Shown here piece by piece: positions 19,228-29,557 of a DNA stretch of 64,000 nt. A program made the position numbers and the translations under genes. The stretch is from NCBI GenBank assembly GCA_029961685.1, contig JARWKL010000008.1, positions 35,078,430 through 35,142,429 of the forward strand. Reading direction: 5' to 3'. The stretch's first letter is position 1, and each line of letters opens with the position of its first letter. Under the pieces are notes generated by a model. That model worked only from the letters and a program-made list of their open reading frames with translations, did not search any database and was not told the origin of the DNA. This stretch comes from Aristolochia californica (Eukaryota > Streptophyta > Magnoliopsida > Piperales > Aristolochiaceae).

Positions 19228-19635
19228 TGTTACGGTCCCGGATTTGACACAAGGATTCTTTGGGAGGATCTGGGATCTACCACGGGTTATAGGTCTTCCA
19301 TGCATTACTGTAGGGATAGTAGGAAGACATAGGGAAGATGAAGATCAATGGAGGATGAGAGAATACGTGGGTTTTTGAGGAAAACCTTAACCTTGAGATC
19401 AAGAAGGTGATCTCAAGTCTGTTTTTGCTAGATTTAACCTAATTCTCAAAACTTGTCTTTCTCATTACTCTTACCCCTTAAATAGGGTTCACCCAGTTAG
19501 GGTTTAATATAAAATATTACAAAAATACCCCTATAAATAAAATATTCCAAAAAATGCCCCTGTGGCCTAAACTGAAATAAAATAAAGTAAATTAAAGAAA
19601 AATAATAAAATAATAATGTTATTGTGTTCATAACA
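19228..19635 (-). repeat. E 5' LTR
   Basis: This 408-bp LTR is the partner of 15060-15465 and is followed by the AGCTG target copy. Confidence 0.94.
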
Positions 19636-19640
19636 AGCTG

Positions 19641-20112
19641 CCTCGCTGAATCCATCACCTCAAAATGTTGACGAGAATTTCAGGAAAATGAAAGAAATGG
19701 GGCTCATCCGCAATGCCGTTGCAGCGCTAGATAGCCTATGCAAGGACAGTTTGATTCAAGAAGCTATGAAACTATTTTGGGTAATGCGTAAAAAGGGTAC
19801 AATCCCTAAAATTGTAATCTATATGGTTGTGGTGGAAGGCTTCTGCAAGGCACTAAAGTTTGAAGATGAAAAAGGGGTTTTCAGGAAAATGTAGAACAAT
19901 GGTATATCTTCCAATGCTTTCAGCTATACAGTTTTTGTTCAAGGATTTTGTAAAGGGAAGCAGCTGGAAGATGGGATTGGGGTTTGCATTGAGATGTTGG
20001 AGGTTGGGCATTCATCAATTGTTGATACTTATATTGGGTTGGTTGAAAAGAGATTAGCATATGCTCAATGTGTCATTCAGAAGTTGAGAAAGAAAGGGCA
20101 GAGGGCAGGGGC
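19641..20112 (+). pseudogene. Captured PPR-protein fragment in D
   Basis: Pentatricopeptide repeats are recognisable: IQEAMKLFWVMRKKGTIPKI, VVVEGFCKALKFEDEKGVFR, then after a stop and frameshift at about 19892 the reading SYTVFVQGFCKGKQLEDGIG and EMLEVGHSSIVDTYIGLVEK. Spacing of about 35 residues and the GFCK helices are typical of plant PPR proteins, which bind organelle RNA. At least three repeats lie intron-free and in D's sense orientation. The fragment runs directly into the methyltransferase piece. Confidence 0.85.
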
Positions 20113-20689
20113 TCAAGTAGATAGATTGGTTGGATTATCAGTCTGGCCTTTAGTTGCTGCTGATGTGGCCGTGCAACAAAAATTGTTGTTAGACAGCCAG
20201 CCACCAGTGCAGAAATCAGTGGCAGCGCAGAATGAAAACAGTGCAGTTAATTCTGGAAATCTTGATAACTGTTTGGTAGTAATTGAGAACCATTCCGATT
20301 TCCATGATCGTGTTGTTGTTGACATTGGTGCTGGTAGTGGTATTCTTTCCTTATTTGGGTGGTTACACTTGGCTTCCTTTAGTCGTGAATTTTTGTATGC
20401 TGACATTACAAACAAGTCCCTCTTTTGGCAGCAGCATAATTACTATGGGGTTGATCTTACCCCATTACATTCTCAGCCTGTAGTAGATGCTAATGTTAAT
20501 GTTGGGGCTTCTAACTTAGATGGAAGGATTCGGGACATGAGACAAGAGGAAGCTTCTGTTTTTACAGCACTTGGTTTCTTCCACAAATTGTTGTGTGATG
20601 TTGCTATTATAGTGCAGAAATGGGCACCACTAGATAGTCAGGTTGGAGCTAATTCAGAGGTGATAAGCAAATTGGAAGCGGATGGGTAG
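20113..20689 (+). pseudogene. Captured PRMT4 (CARM1-like) methyltransferase fragments in D
   Basis: One open frame (19994-20689) contains VIENHSDFHDRVVVDIGAGS followed by GILSLF, the SAM-binding motif I of type I protein arginine methyltransferases. After about 25 foreign residues comes NKSLFWQQHNYYGVDLTPLH joined to SQPVVDA, which belongs further along PRMT4. The intervening PRMT sequence and a stretch between PLH and SQPVVDA are missing, so this is a patchwork of exon pieces. The family methylates arginines of histones and splicing factors. Residues before 20250 and after 20510 are not recognised. Confidence 0.82.
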
Positions 20690-21299
20690 TGGCTTGATGA
20701 AATTCCTGGACGACAGGGGGAATACTGCAATTTGCTGGTTAGCAGTTTGGGGTTTCTGAAATTGGTGCACAATATGATAAAGGGGATGTTTTTTTATTAC
20801 CGTTATGGTTGATGGGTTCTGTCAAGAGGGCTGTCTTACCGAGACTTTGGTTCTATGTGAGAGCATGATGCAACAGTTAGTGTGGTGGTTTCCTTTCATC
20901 ACTTCCCTCTGAATATGGAACTTAATGACCAATTTTATCCGAAATGGCTTCCAACAGTAGCCGTAGAGATCGCATATACCATGGAATGTACGTATGGGAA
21001 GGTGTTAGCTGTAATTTAGGACAGTGAGCAACAACTTGTGTTGTCTGGAATTTTGGGAAGGAATAGCTGGTTGGATTCATGCAATGCTGGGGTTTTTGCT
21101 GATGTTGGTGATGAGGAAAACCATGCAGTGGGCTTCCTAGTGCTGTTCAGGTACTTGCCTGTTCAGTTCCACCAACCATACAACGTCACCATGCTGATCC
21201 TATTGTCCGTGATGGTTTTAGGCCTCTGAGTGTTTCCAGGTGCAGCAACTGGAGGTTGGATTATGATATGAGAGCGGGTGCCCACATCGCGAGTTTGAA
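20690..21299 (+). other. D interior, right: possible further captured pieces
   Basis: One short frame near 20803 reads MVDGFCQEGCLTETLVLCES, which resembles a PPR helix. The rest (for example 21038-21229) matches nothing I know. Stops are frequent. Confidence 0.45.
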
Positions 21300-21480
21300 T
21301 CCTGGCATGAGAAAACTTAGCATAGGGGGCGACCTAGAGGCTGGATTAAAATTACCAGTAGGGTCACAAAAAAAGGTGGGTCGGGCCAGTGTCGCTAGAC
21401 TGGGCCATCGCTATAGCGGAGGGAGCGACCTAGAGGCTGGATTAAAATTACTGGTAGGGTCATAAAAAGGTGGGTCGGCC
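21300..21480 (+). repeat. Tandem repeat near the 3' end of D
   Basis: GCGACCTAGAGGCTGGATTA and the following AAAGGTGGGTCGG...CAGTG...GCTAGA...GGGCCA occur twice, about 100 bp apart (near 21329 and 21426). Just before it, CGCGAGTTTGAATCCTGGCATG resembles CCCGAGTTTGACTCCCCGCATG in the TRIM interior (34725), linking the D tail to the TRIM family. Confidence 0.8.
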
Positions 21481-21534
21481 CAGTGTTGCTAGAGTGGGCC
21501 ACCCTGGACGTCGGCTCATGAAGGTGGGATGTGA

Positions 21535-21616
21535 TGTTATAGTCCTTGGTTAAGTACTTGGTTTTTCGTTACCTACCAGGCCAATCTTTTGGGTAGTATT
21601 GGCTAGGTGCTTAATA
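21535..21616 (+). repeat. D right LTR, 82 bp
   Basis: It runs TGTTATAGTCC to GGTGCTTAATA and is followed by target copy CAAAG. The purine-rich AAGGTGGGATGTGA at 21521-21534 is the likely polypurine tract. Confidence 0.93.
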
Positions 21617-22061
21617 CAAAGTGATCTCTAGACCATCTGTGAAATCCGGCCCGTATAAGTGCTTGGCTAAAATTTTCAAACCATGCATGAGGCAACTGTT
21701 TGAGACCACAAATAGATTTTTTTAGTCGACATACGAACTCCCCCTCAACCACATATCCAAGTGGTTGCTGCATATAAATGTCCTCCTTTATATCCCCATT
21801 CAGAAAAGCATTTTTTACATCAAGTTGATAGACCTGGCAGGAAGAGTTAGCTGCCAAAGATAATAACAAATGTATTGAGTTTAATTTAGCCATTGGAGAG
21901 AAGGTTTCTTTATAATCAATGCCATAACATTGTGTATAGCCTTTAGCAACAAGGTGAGCTTTCAATCGAGCCACAGACCCATCTGTATTGTGTTTCACCG
22001 TAAATATCCATTTGCAGCCAACGATTTTCTTATCTAAAGGAAGGGGGACTAGAGCCCATGT
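21617..22061 (-). pseudogene. B2 reverse transcriptase N-terminal part
   Basis: The minus frame 21998-21617 reads MKHNTDGSVARLKAHLVAKG, YKETFSPMAKLNSI, VYQLDVKNAFLNGDIKEDIY (catalytic Asp of motif A present) and GLKQLPHAWFENFSQALIRA. It continues into D. The YVDD box lies in the part now at about 13310. Confidence 0.9.
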
Positions 22062-23163
22062 CTAATTTTCATAATGAGCTTGCATTACTTCATCCATAGC
22101 CGTCTTCCACTCCTCTTGATAGGACTGTGGTATAGGTACGGAGAAAATAAAAAATAGAAATTGATAACAAACAAGGGATAGACAATGATGGGAAACAAAG
22201 TTTGTTATGGGATGAGAAGTAGAAGGCATAGTGCATGATCTGGGCTCTTTCCTAACAGCAATAGGACAAGTATCATATTCTGGGCCAAAAATAATTAGAG
22301 AAGATGGACTTACCTCTGTAGAATCCGACAACTCAGAAGGTGTGGTGTCAACCAGTGTTTCTGAGGGCTCGGTAGTTTCTGCAGCATGGGGCACAATCAA
22401 TCGAGGATAACCTAGTATGGAAGATAAACCTGGAGGAGCATTATCAAAATAATATGGAGAGTCTTTGAAAAATGTGACATCCTGAGACACAAGTAAACAC
22501 TGAAGAGAGGGATTATACCAAACATAACCCTTTTGTGTGCGAAAGTATCTTAAGAAGATACACTTCCCAGATTTGGGATCAAGTTTATTGTGTTTTGTGG
22601 AGGAAATATGGACAAAATATTGACAGTCGAAGACTGTCAAAGGCAGTGAAAAAGGATCATCATTAGGTAATAATAGAGAGTATGGAGATTTTTTACCAAG
22701 AATGGAAGAGGGTAACCGGTTTATAAGAAAACATGCGGTAAGAACTGCATGCGGCCAATAAAAATATGAAACTTTCACGGCATATAGTAAACCACAAGCT
22801 ACCTCGAGAATATGACGGTTCTTTCGCTTGGCTACACCATTTTTTTGAGAGGTGTAAACACATGATGTCTGATGAATAATGTCATTTTCTTGACAAAACG
22901 AGTCAAGATCTTTGGATGTGTATTCTTTGGCATTATCCAACCTAAGGATTTTAATTTTCTGCCCAAACTGAGTGAGTACCATTGCATGAAAATATTTAAG
23001 AATCAATGGTATTTTAGAACTCTCTTTAAAAAAAAATAACCAAGTGGAACGAGTAAAGTCATCAATTAATGTAATAAAATATTTCACGTGAGAACTGTTG
23101 GAGACACTCAAGGCTCTCCATACATCAATATGAATTAACAACAAAGGAGAGACACTTTTAATT
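22062..23163 (-). pseudogene. B2 integrase
   Basis: A long frame of 360 codons reads IHIDVWRALSVSNSSHVKYF, FIDDFTRSTWLFFFKE, RLDNAKEY and VAKRKNRH. Catalytic residues: the first Asp (HIDVW) and second Asp (LDNAKE) are present, while the Glu of the usual VAERKNR is Lys here, so the enzyme would be dead. The copia-type C-terminal region FYWPHAVLTACFLINRLPS and the Ser/Pro linker follow to 22062, where RT begins after a stop. Confidence 0.92.
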
Positions 23164-23670
23164 CTAGAGGAGGTATGTAGACCTCTGATGTTTACTCATT
23201 TGACATGCTTCACAATGAAGGTCTGACCGCGCTTTAGGAAAAAAATGATAAAGAGATTGGGAGGATGGATGTCCCAATCGGTTGTGCCATAACCTGGTTT
23301 TAGTGTCACAGGTGGATGCAGTATTTATTTGTGGCACATCCAGGTAGTAGAGCCCCCCTTGTTCATGGCCTCCACCAATTATCCGCTTCATTGTAAGATT
23401 CTAAAACACATATGAAGTGGGTGAGAAAGTGATAGAGCAAATAAAATGTTCGCTGAGCTGACTAACCAATAAAAGATTCAAAGGGAATGTAAGAATGAAA
23501 AGGATAACAGTGAGTAAAAGTGGTGGTGTAATAGAAGTGGATCATTTCCTTTGAACTTTAGTTTGTGAACCATCAGCAATGGTAATAAATTTATGTGAAA
23601 GACATGGCGAAACTGAGTATAGAAGATGCTTGTTACCTGTAAGATGCTCGAAAGCTCCTGAGTCAATTAT
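23164..23670 (-). pseudogene. B2 GAG-pre-integrase and protease
   Basis: The minus strand reads IIDSGAFEHLTGNKHLLYS at about 23668-23610 (protease active site DSGA), KFITIADGSQTKV, then a frameshift, IIGGGHEQGGLYYLDVPQ and the HHCC zinc region LWHNRLGHPSSQSLY...HCEACQMSKHQRS. The stop before the DSGA motif separates it from gag. Confidence 0.88.
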
Positions 23671-24244
23671 CTAGGAAGAAGAGGAGGCAGAAAACATACC
23701 TGAAGATGTGGTGGCTGCAGTTGGTGAAGAATTACTTGGGGAGGAACCCATCATGGTCTTCATTTTTAGGTATAGTTCATAGTCTTCATCAGTAAAAGTA
23801 TGCTTTAGAGTTGTTGTGGTAGAGTGTTTTACCTTTGTATCACTCAGTAAGGCTTGGTTAGCCTTATTCTCATTAGCTATATAACATCTTTTGTGAGAGT
23901 GGCCCAATCTACCACATATAGAGCATTCTTTCAGATGAAAGCATGTGTCTCTAGTATGGCCATATCCCTTACAATGGTTGCATTCCTTCCCATCTGTTCG
24001 GTCAAAACTAGTCCTTCCACCTCTTCCTCTTCCTCCTCTATAAAATCTAACTCGACCTCGGCCTTGGTCAGATGGTGTTCCCTTATGTCCAGAGTACATA
24101 GCAGATGGTATTTCAGTAGTCGAGGGAGAAGCGCCTGGAATACGGAGAAGTGTAGCACATACACCTTCAAAACTGGGAACCGTAAAAGAGCTAAGAAAGT
24201 GAGTCTTAGCAACTTCAAGATGCGGTTTAATGTTAGCAAGGCAT
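23671..24244 (-). pseudogene. B2 gag C-terminal part with two CCHC knuckles
   Basis: An RGG-rich stretch (RGRVRFYRGGRGRGGR) is followed by CNHCKGYGHTRDTC and CSICGRLGHSHKRC, two intact CX2CX4HX4C zinc knuckles that bind the genomic RNA. The N-terminal part continues beyond F at 30248. Confidence 0.9.
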
Positions 24245-25077
24245 TGTTATGGTCCTTGGCCATGGATCTAGTAACTCAGCTAGTCAAATAAGGATCCAGC
24301 ACTGTTAGAGGGTTTCTTAACACGTTTTTGTGAATAGAAACTCTCTTTTTCTTCCCTCACACGTTATAATTGAAAAGGAGTTTCCTTTTCTCAATTATAG
24401 ATGCACTAATTCAATCAAGAGACTGTTTTAAGAGACTGTTTTAAGGATCCAATTATGAAACCCCACTTTATACCTCACGTCAATGAGTAGGGTTTCTGAA
24501 TTCATGCAACTACCAATGCTGAATGTAAAGAGGGCAGTCTCTAGCTCTTCTAAACTTGAAAAAGATAGATAAAAATACCTCTTGAAGACCTCCTTCAATT
24601 CAGCAACTCGAAAATCCCTTTCTTGATGCTAAGGCTCATGCAAATCCTCTTTCCCTCACTGCTGGTTCGTGTAAGAGATGGATGACTATTGCAGCATGGA
24701 AGAGAAGGTTGATTGCTCCTCCTTTTCCTTCCAAGATCTCCTCAAAGACTCCCCAATGGATGCAGCAAACAACCAAGGATAGTTCGAGCCAAGAACCCTA
24801 GGATAGGGAGCCTAGCAAGAACCTAATTACTCTATTTTACTCTAAATCCGAACTTACCTTATTTCTCATTCCTTACCCTTTAAATAGGGTCATTCAAGCC
24901 AAGATAGGTTAGGGTTAGGTTTATAAATCCCAACTATACCCCTACCTTCAAGTCTTATTACATAATCAATCAAATTCGAAATTAAAAGCAACATAAGTAA
25001 TACAAGTAAAATTAGGTGACTTGGTGAGTCATTGTCTCCTCCTCTGAGTAACTCGGTGTGCTATTGAGTCGATAACA
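24245..25077 (-). repeat. F 3' LTR
   Basis: This 833-bp LTR begins TGTTATCGACTCAATAGC on the minus strand. The polypurine tract CCAAGGGGAGGCAGA lies next to it at 25078-25092. The M LTR at 63320 is of the same family, in the opposite orientation. Confidence 0.95.
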
Positions 25078-25552
25078 TCTGCCTCCCCTTGGAGAAAGAG
25101 CTTGTCCTCAAGCTCGTAAGCTAGATAGACCTGTTTGAAGGTCTCTAACTGCTCCCATGTCGCGGCCTCGGGGTCTATAGTGGTCCACTGCACGAGGATG
25201 TCCCACTTTTCATTCGTCACACGTGCCCGTAACACTGCGTAGGGTGTCAGAATGACGTAGCCATTGTTCACTGGAGGAAGGAACGGTGGAGAAGAAGGGG
25301 CTGGCCCCTTGTGAGGTTTCAGTAGTGAGACATGAAACACATCATGCAGCTTCGCTGTGTCCGGCAATTTCAGTTGATACGCCACCTGCCCGATGCATCG
25401 AATAATGGCAAAGGGCCCAAGTACTTGGGGGATAGCTTATGACGCGCTGGCCCGGTGAGAGAGTGTTTTCGGTACTGCCGAAGACGTAGCCACACATAGT
25501 CCCCAACCACATATGAGACATCCCGGTGGCTCTTGTTGTAAGCCATAGTCAT
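25029..25552 (-). pseudogene. F polyprotein C terminus with chromodomain-like tail
   Basis: The frames 25552-25370 and 25385-25029 read DVSYVVGDYVWLRLRQYRKH, LSPKYLGPLPLFDASG, then YQLKLPDTAKLHDVFHVSLL and LRARVTNEKWDILVQWTTID. A tail ELEDKLFLQGEAD runs into the LTR and stops inside it at 25029. The WDILVQW...ATWE pattern corresponds to the degenerate chromodomain of plant chromoviruses, which may steer integration to certain chromatin. One frameshift separates the two frames. Confidence 0.88.
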
Positions 25553-27367
25553 CTAGACCTGAGCCTTTTGTAGCCGGTCTGTAAATGTCTTCAACACCTG
25601 ATCTCGATCCATGAGTGCCTCATCAATGGCATCCACGTGGGTGGTACCTCTGGTATAAGAGAGAAGCCTCGGGGGGTCCCTTCCATAAAGAACCCAAAAA
25701 GGAGAGGACTGCAAGGCCGAGTGGAATGAAGTGTTATAACAGTATTCTGCCCAGGGTAGCCATTGAACCCACTGTTTCGGTCGATCTCCCACTAAGCACC
25801 GGAGATACATCTCGATGGTCCGATTAACCTCCTCGATTTGGCCATCCATTTGAGGGTGATATGCGGAGGAAAATTTCAATTGTGTGCCACTCAGTCGAAA
25901 CAGTTCCCTCCAGAAAGTACTCATGAAAACCGCATCTCGGTCACTCACAATAGATTCAGGAATGCCATGTAAGCGTACAATATGCTCCAAGAAGGTCTGA
26001 TCCACGCGGGCTGCCGTGTAGGTGTGAGCCATCGGAATAAAATGATCATACTTGGAGAAGCGATCAACCACCACAAACAAAACAGACTTCCCGAATGAGA
26101 GGGGAAGACCCTCCACAAAGTCCATTGAAATATCTACCCATACCTGAGTAGGGAGAGCGAGAGGCTGGAGAAGACCTGCAAGACTCAAATGATCTGATTT
26201 GTTCCTTTGACATACCTGACAATCGGAGACATATGTAGTAATGGAGGACTTCATAGCCGGCCAATAGAAATCCGCCCGAATACGCCACAACGTCTTCTGT
26301 AACCCCTCATGGGTAGAATCATGATAAGCTGAGAGAATGGTTGGAATCAACTCGGTCGTGGTTGGAAGGTAAATCCGCTGCTTATGGCAAATTAGTGAAT
26401 CCTGAATGGACCACTTAGAATCCATCTCCCAATTGGAAATTTTTTGGTGCATCTCCTGTAGTGCTGGAAGTGTGGCATGCGCATCACGGGCCATGTCAAG
26501 AATGAGAAAACGTGGCTGGCTGATGGCATAGACGAGTTGCTGATGTTCAAAACGTTTGGACAAGGCATCCGCTGCCTTGTTTAATCTGCCCGCACGATAC
26601 TCCACTGAGAAATCAAAGTCCATCAACTTTCTAATCCAATGTTGTTGTGGTGACATCGTGAGACACTGCTCAAGTAAGAACTTGAGACTATAATGATCAG
26701 TGCGGATGAGAAAAGTACGTCCCCATACATATGGCCGCCAGTGTTGGACCGCCTTGGCCAACCCGATCAGCTCGCGTTCATATGCAGCCAATTTCTGATA
26801 ACAAGAGGCCAACTGTCGACTGAAATAAGCAATGGGGTGGGAGTTCTGATGCAACACGGCCCCAATGCCCCCACCAGAAGCATCACATTCTATCACAAAC
26901 AAGTCATTAAAATTTGGAAGCTGTAACACCGGTGTAGATGCAAGAGCATTCTTGAGTGTGTCAAATGCCATGGAAGCCTCCTCGTTCCACTGAAAGGAAT
27001 TCTTTTTAAGGAGGTTTGTCAAAGGTGCTGCCAACGGACCAAAACTCCGAATAAATTTCTGGTAATAGCCTGCCAAACCCAAGAATCTGCGTACTGCTGA
27101 GCAAGACTGAGGTTGTGGCCACTCACTAATGGCCTGAATCTTCTCGGGATCAACAGTGACCCCCTCATGGGAAATAATGTGGCCTAGGTAAGCAACATGA
27201 GATGCCCCAAATGAGCATTTGGACTTCTTCAAATATAATTGGTGTGCTCGTAATAAATCAAATACAATTCTCAAATGTTCTAAGTGGTCATCTTGAGATT
27301 TGCTATATATGAGTATATCATAAAAAAACAAGTACGAATTTCCGAAGGTAAGAGCTAAATACCTCAT
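25553..27367 (-). pseudogene. F RT C-terminal part, RNase H and integrase
   Basis: A 604-codon open frame runs: RT thumb (YLGHIISHEGVTVDPEKIQA), RNase H (VIECDASGGGIGAVLHQ, TDHYSLKFLLEQ, AADALSKR), integrase zinc region (HDSTHEGLQKTLWRIRADFY...CQVCQRNK) and core (DISMDFVEGLPLS, SDRDAVFMSTFWRELF, YHPQMDGQIEEVNRTIE) with all three catalytic residues in place. Its start overlaps the upstream RT frame, with a shift at the FLDDI box: the reading here is FFYDILIYS, so the first Asp of the catalytic pair is lost. Confidence 0.93.
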
Positions 27368-28477
27368 TCATCAGCGCTTGGAAAGTAGAAGGAGCATTTG
27401 ATAGCCCAAAAGGCATGACCACAAATTCAAAGTGGCCGTGATGTGTTCGGAATGCCGTCTTTTCAATATCTGCTGGATGCATGCGAATCTGATGATACCC
27501 AGACCGTAAGTCTAATTTTGTGAAGACCCACGATCCATGTAGCTCATCGAGGAGCTCCTCCACCACCGGAATGAGAAATTTGTCTTTTACTGTCAGCGCG
27601 TTCAACTCACGATAATCAACACAAAAGCGCCAAGTCCCATCATGTTTCTTTACGAGCAGAACTGGTGAATAAGGCCCTGTTGTAGCATCGCCTGACACTG
27701 TCTTTCAATCTCATCTTTTTGGAGGTGAGGGTACCAATACGGATGAACAACTACCACATCTGACCCTGGTTTCAAACATATACGGTGATCACACTGTCTG
27801 AACGGGGGGAGCCCTGTAGGATCACAGAAAAGGTCGGAGAACTCATCAATCATGCCATCAATATTGCCTGCTGAATTATCCGGGGCAGTCAGAGAATGAA
27901 TGTGCTGCTGTGTTTCTGTCTGACATCCTTGTAGGAGCACTTGGCTACCACGTAGGACAAAACTCATTGTCAATGCAAAAAAGTCCCACAAAATGGGTCC
28001 CAACGTTTGTAACCATTTGATTCCCAATACCATATCAAAACCAGCCAGAGGAATAACAAAAAACTCAGCATGAAACAAAGTAGTGCCAATAGTAAAATTT
28101 ACCGCCTTGCTGATTCCGTAGCTAGGAACCTTCTCCCCATTGGCCACTGAGACTGTGGCTGTCGGATGGGGAAGAATCTGTAACTGCAAGTGTTGGGCCG
28201 CCATCAAACTAAGAAAATTGTGGGTGCTCCCCGAGTCCACTAGGCCCACGAGTTCCCGATCGAAGATCTGAGCTCTGACTTGCATGGTGTTGGGCAACTT
28301 TTGCCCAGTAATTGCATGCAAGGAAATTTCTAGTGGTGCTTCCTCTATCATATCCTCGGTCACCTCGATATCATCATCTTCAACTGTATCAATTAAAAAT
28401 AATCTTTTGCACTGATGAGCAACCCGATATGGTTCATCATAGTTGTAACATAGATTTTTGTACCGCCTCTCCATCAT
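27318..28477 (-). pseudogene. F zinc knuckle, protease and RT N-terminal part
   Basis: The frame from 28477 has a knuckle with its second Cys replaced by Tyr (CYNYDEPYRVAHQC), a protease with the LVGLVDSGSTHNFL active site, and the RT entry KPGSDVVVVHPYWYPHLQKD. It ends at 27650, where a frame change follows. The second frame (27698-27318) has [40 protein letters not shown] and [20 protein letters not shown]. In the ancestral polyprotein protease and RT were continuous. Confidence 0.92.
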
Positions 28478-29557
28478 CTCAGCACTTGTTAATTTCTTTA
28501 TGTACTGAGATGGATGACTGCTCGATTTTGTATCCCCTAGTAAAGTGGTGCTCGGAGTGTGTCTGGGAGGAGGTGTTGTGGTCTGAACCCCCTGATGATA
28601 ATTGCGTCTGCTCTGCCAGGTGGAGGAAGTGCTCCTCTCCCCTGACCATGTGGGTCGTCTATGCAGGGCCTTCTACCGCAGTTCCAAAGCAAGGGCAATA
28701 TTCATCACGTGTGATAATGTAATCGATGCATAGAGCTCCACCTCAAGCTTTAACGCCTCCGTCAGGCCTGTTGTAAATAACGCCACTTGTTGGTCCACTC
28801 GTACCATACCGTTTGCTCGTGCTAAATTTTCCTGGAACAATTTTTGATATTGCTCCACGGAACCAGTTTGTCGTAACAGAACCAAATCACCCAAGGGATT
28901 GCTATATGCCGGAGGACCAAAATGAAGAGAGCATAAATTCTTAAATTCTTCCCACTCCACAACTGGTCTATCCGCCTCAACTTGCTGATACCAGAGTTGT
29001 GCTTCTCCCAGTAAGTGGAAAACAGCCATCCTCACTTTATCATACGCTGGTACTCGTTGATGGGCAAAAAAAATTTTGCAAAGATATAGCCATACCAAAG
29101 GGTCTTCTGACCCATTATAAGTGGGAAATTCAAGTTTAGTGTACCTAGGTACTGTGCCTCCTCCCTGGTGGAAGGGTCCCCCCGGGATGAAGGGTCCTTG
29201 CTGGCCAGAGAAACTCATGCGCCTCGTAAACTCATCTCCCCCTCTGTTATATGAATGGTCCCCTCCTCTTTGCTTTGGAGTTGTGTTCCTTCCAGTAATT
29301 AGACCAGTCTCCATGCTGTCCATTCTTCCATTCAAGGTCTCCATACTAATATTAACCTTAGAGAACCTCTCCTTCAATTCAGCAAATCTTTTCTCATTAT
29401 CTGCATTGCCTTTGAGGATAGCTTCAAGCAATTCATGGCTGCTGATATCTTCCAGGTTATCCTGCTCTGATACCAAGTTGTTATGGTCCCTAGCCATGGA
29501 TCTAGTAACTCGGCGAGTCAAATAAGGATCCAGCACTGTTAGAGGGTTTCTTAACAT
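28478..29557 (-). pseudogene. F gag
   Basis: The 294-codon frame 29557-28673 holds the retrotransposon gag core: FPTYNGSEDPLVWLYLCKIF, EEFKNLCSLHFGPPAYSNPL, VEQYQKLFQENLARANG. The frame opens upstream inside the 5' LTR and crosses the primer site (NLVSEQDN), so the real start is either the LTR ATG or one after 29463; I cannot decide. About 190 bp between 28673 and 28478 link gag to the knuckle with frame breaks. Confidence 0.85.
29464..29475 (-). other. F primer binding site, tRNA-iMet
   Basis: The minus strand TGGTATCAGAGC lies three bases inside the 5' LTR. Confidence 0.93.

Larger units (their letters stand above)
15060..19635 (-). mobile_element. E: gypsy-type LTR element, minus strand, carrying four host enzyme fragments
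   Basis: The LTRs are 15060-15465 (3' for the element) and 19228-19635 (5'). Target copies are AGTTG (15055-15059) and AGCTG (19636-19640). On the minus strand: degenerate iMet primer site about 19213-19224, gag N terminus, unrecognised segments, then beta-xylosidase, cathepsin B-like, prolidase and alpha-galactosidase pieces, a short gypsy C-terminal remnant (CTTGAGGACAAGCTC, codes LEDKL) and PPT at 15466-15479. RT, RNase H and integrase are absent. The structure parallels known gene-transducing plant LTR elements such as maize Bs1, but with several unrelated genes. Confidence 0.93.
13372..21616 (+). mobile_element. D: 82-bp-LTR element (TRIM family) enlarged to 8.2 kb by captured sequence
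   Basis: LTRs of 82 bp at 13372-13453 and 21535-21616 differ at about nine positions by eye. Target copies are CAGAG (13367-13371) and CAAAG (21617-21621), and joining the flanks restores the B2 RT reading. The LTR is the same family as the TRIM array at 34618-35140. The interior holds a primer site, a gag-like start, unrecognised segments, pieces of PPR and PRMT4-like genes, element E, a short tandem repeat and a purine-rich end. It has no RT or integrase of its own, so it depended on another element. Confidence 0.93.

Noticed and set aside
19994..20689. A complete arginine methyltransferase gene
   Set aside because: Only motif I and two later segments are present, out of normal spacing, after PPR sequence. 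There is no intact catalytic core.
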